From Brevundimonas subvibrioides (GTDB taxonomy: Bacteria > Pseudomonadota > Alphaproteobacteria > Caulobacterales > Caulobacteraceae): a stretch of DNA of 64,000 nucleotides. The notes beneath the pieces are model-generated. The model was not told the DNA's origin and made no database searches. It was given only the letters and a program-made list of their open reading frames with translations. Location of the stretch: positions 1 to 64,000 of the forward strand of contig NZ_CP114542.1 of the NCBI RefSeq assembly GCF_027271155.1, given 5' to 3'. Both the position numbers and the translations under genes were made by a program. Each line of letters starts with the position of its first letter. Positions within the stretch are counted from its first letter, which is position 1. This document shows positions 62,974 through 64,000 of the stretch, piece by piece.

Positions 62974-63259
62974 TTTTGTCGTCTACCGCCCCGGTCCCCT
63001 TGGGGGTGAGGGGGCCACACTCGCGCGTGGGTCAGGGCCATGCGCACGGCGTGCGCCGCTGGCCGAGGGGCCGAGGCCAGACCCAAGAGAGGCCGAGGTG
63101 CGCACGGATCATGCGAACCGAGAGCGCACGGGTCAAAACACGATTCGTGCGTTTATTCGTGCTATGCTGTTGAATTTGTTTGATTTTTTGGGGCCCGCGC
63201 CCTGTGCTGCCGTATACGGTTTTATGCCCAGGAAGGACCCATTGGCGCAATATTTCACC

Positions 63260-63374
63260 GGTTCCCACCGGTTCCCACCTCGGAAGCGACCAGTGGGAAC
63301 CGCGTCAGTGGTAGATACTCTAGCCTTTTCAAGCACAAGAGAGAGGGGTTCCCACCGTTCCCACCGGTTCCCAC
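63260..63374. repeat. Right iteron cluster: six GGTTCCCAC sites
   Basis: Copies at 63260-63268 and 63270-63278, inverted at 63293-63301, then 63347-63355, 63356-63364 (CGTTCCCAC variant) and 63366-63374. Same motif and number as the left cluster, also mixed in orientation. Confidence 0.85.
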
Positions 63375-63552
63375 CGCTTTCGGCTTTCCCCTCCGGTCAT
63401 CTTTGCCGCGTGACGACCCGTGCGCGGCGACGGTCCATGCGTTGCCTCTGGCCGATCCGTGCGCCCGATGGCGAACCGCCGCGCACGAATCGGCTACTGG
63501 CCGCGCGGGTGTGGCCCCTCAACCCCCACCCCCAAGGGCGAACTGGACCGGC

Positions 63553-64000
63553 TCAGCGCCGGACCTTGAGGCGGGTGACCTCGGCCGAGGTCCCGAGCAT
63601 GGCGGCGGCGGCGGCCTCGGCCGTCCGATCGGCGGCGGCCCTCACGGGGTCGTCGGCCAGGTGGGCATACTGAGCCGTCGTCTTCACGTCGCGGTGCCCC
63701 AGAAGCTTGCCGATCAGGGGCAGCGATTGCCCACCGCTGGCGGCGAGGCTGGCATAGGTGTGCCTCAGGTCGTGGATGCGGACACCGTCCAGCGCGGCGG
63801 CGGCCCGGATCTTCTCCCACACCTTGGGCGTCCCGACGAAGTGAGCGCCCTCGGCCCGGTCGGATGCGAAGACGAAGGGCGATCCCTTCCGCCGCTCGAT
63901 CGCTGCCAGTACCACGAGCGCCGGTGCCCCGAGCGGAACGATCTTGGCCCCGGTCTTCGAGTCGGCCAGGCGAAGGCATCGACCCTCGATATCGACGGCA
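63553..64000 (-). CDS. Tyrosine recombinase (integrase), C-terminal part
   Basis: Open to the window's right edge; the N-terminus is missing. The visible 149 residues contain LADSKTGAKIVPL, the box II motif HDLRHTYASL (His, Arg), LLGHRDVKTTAQYAHL with the catalytic Tyr, and a basic tail ending RLKVRR. It is the integrase of the element in tRNA-Arg. Reading leftward, its promoter should be near the right attachment site. Confidence 0.92.
   Translation of the reverse strand, partial: AVDIEGRCLRLADSKTGAKIVPLGAPALVVLAAIERRKGSPFVFASDRAEGAHFVGTPKVWEKIRAAAALDGVRIHDLRHTYASLAASGGQSLPLIGKLLGHRDVKTTAQYAHLADDPVRAAADRTAEAAAAAMLGTSAEVTRLKVRR

Larger units (their letters stand above)
62907..63552. other. 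Noncoding segment, candidate replication origin of the element
   Basis: 646 bases without a supportable gene. It has a GC-poor core at about 63130-63200 (runs of T and A, GTTTGATTTTTT), six perfect GCGCACGG motifs (forward at 62912, 63042, 63100, 63124; inverted CCGTGCGC at 63418, 63457) around the core, and the right iteron cluster inside. Repeats plus an AT-rich stretch are the usual layout of an iteron-controlled origin. Confidence 0.6.
55923..64000. mobile_element. Integrative element in tRNA-Arg, left part (P4-like satellite or small integrative element)
   Basis: From the tRNA-Arg 3' end to the window edge. Gene content: AlpA-like regulator, split primase-like domain, TOPRIM-DUF927 ATPase, XRE regulators with a divergent switch, several unknown small genes and a tyrosine integrase at the far right. 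No capsid, tail or conjugation genes are seen in this part. Two GGTTCCCAC iteron clusters near its ends suggest autonomous replication. The right attachment site is outside the window. Its genes overlap by 4-14 bases, unlike the flanking chromosome. Confidence 0.85.

Noticed and set aside
56149..63374. Iteron clusters as a CRISPR array
   Set aside because: Units are 9 bases, in both orientations, without regular spacers, and no cas genes are present.
62921..63673. 250-codon plus-strand frame over the noncoding end of the element
   Set aside because: It runs through a strong terminator and the iteron cluster, has no family sequence, and its composition changes with the DNA features rather than like a protein.

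Overview
The window looks like the chromosome of a high-GC alphaproteobacterium of the Caulobacterales, most likely Brevundimonas or a close relative. The reasons are the dnaA-dnaN-recF-gyrB block, codon usage and protein sequences of alphaproteobacterial type, and GANTC sites kept in dispersed repeats (the target of the cell-cycle methylase CcrM). Base 1 is the start codon of dnaA, so the coordinate origin was probably set there. The assignment is by recognition, not by alignment.

Layout. 1-9442: replication genes (dnaA, dnaN, recF, gyrB), interrupted by a YdeI-like gene, a Kef-type antiporter without its RCK domain and a ParDE-like toxin-antitoxin pair. 9641-19816: metabolic and repair genes (aldo/keto reductase, two alpha/beta hydrolases, FkbM methyltransferase, pirin, mutM with DUF1697, PAP2 phosphatase, OPT transporter, cytochrome c'). 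20012-33684: core housekeeping (typA, a MoeB-like gene, hslVU, rlmN, argJ, a PpiC lipoprotein, secA), with a BLUF protein and a desaturase/ArsR divergon. 33724-44074: a second toxin-antitoxin pair fused by overlap to a class V aminotransferase, then mmsA, pduO, a tandem pair of unknown paralogues, ahcY and bioB. 44085-55718: cell envelope and quinone genes (LytM peptidase, ydbH-ynbE-ydbL, ubiB, ubiE), phhB, an SDR and a DUF885 lipoprotein.

From 55846 a tRNA-Arg(CCG) marks the left edge of an integrative element that runs off the right end. It carries a minus-strand set of overlapping genes (TTG-started AlpA-like regulator, coiled-coil protein, small protein, split primase-like domain, HTH protein, TOPRIM-DUF927 ATPase, small protein), a repressor/divergent-promoter switch with paired operators, two unknown plus-strand genes, a 650-base noncoding segment and the C-terminal part of a tyrosine integrase. 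Two clusters of the 9-mer GGTTCCCAC, six copies each, lie about 7 kb apart near the two ends. The right cluster sits beside an AT-rich core flanked by six copies of a second motif, GCGCACGG. This resembles the two-site (ori plus crr) replication design of satellite phage P4, and it is the most interesting feature of the window.

The chromosomal part also holds several families of hairpin-rich intergenic repeats (1455-1543, 6077-6136, 9447-9633, 25135-25301, 35462-35596), most of them placed at 3' ends of genes.
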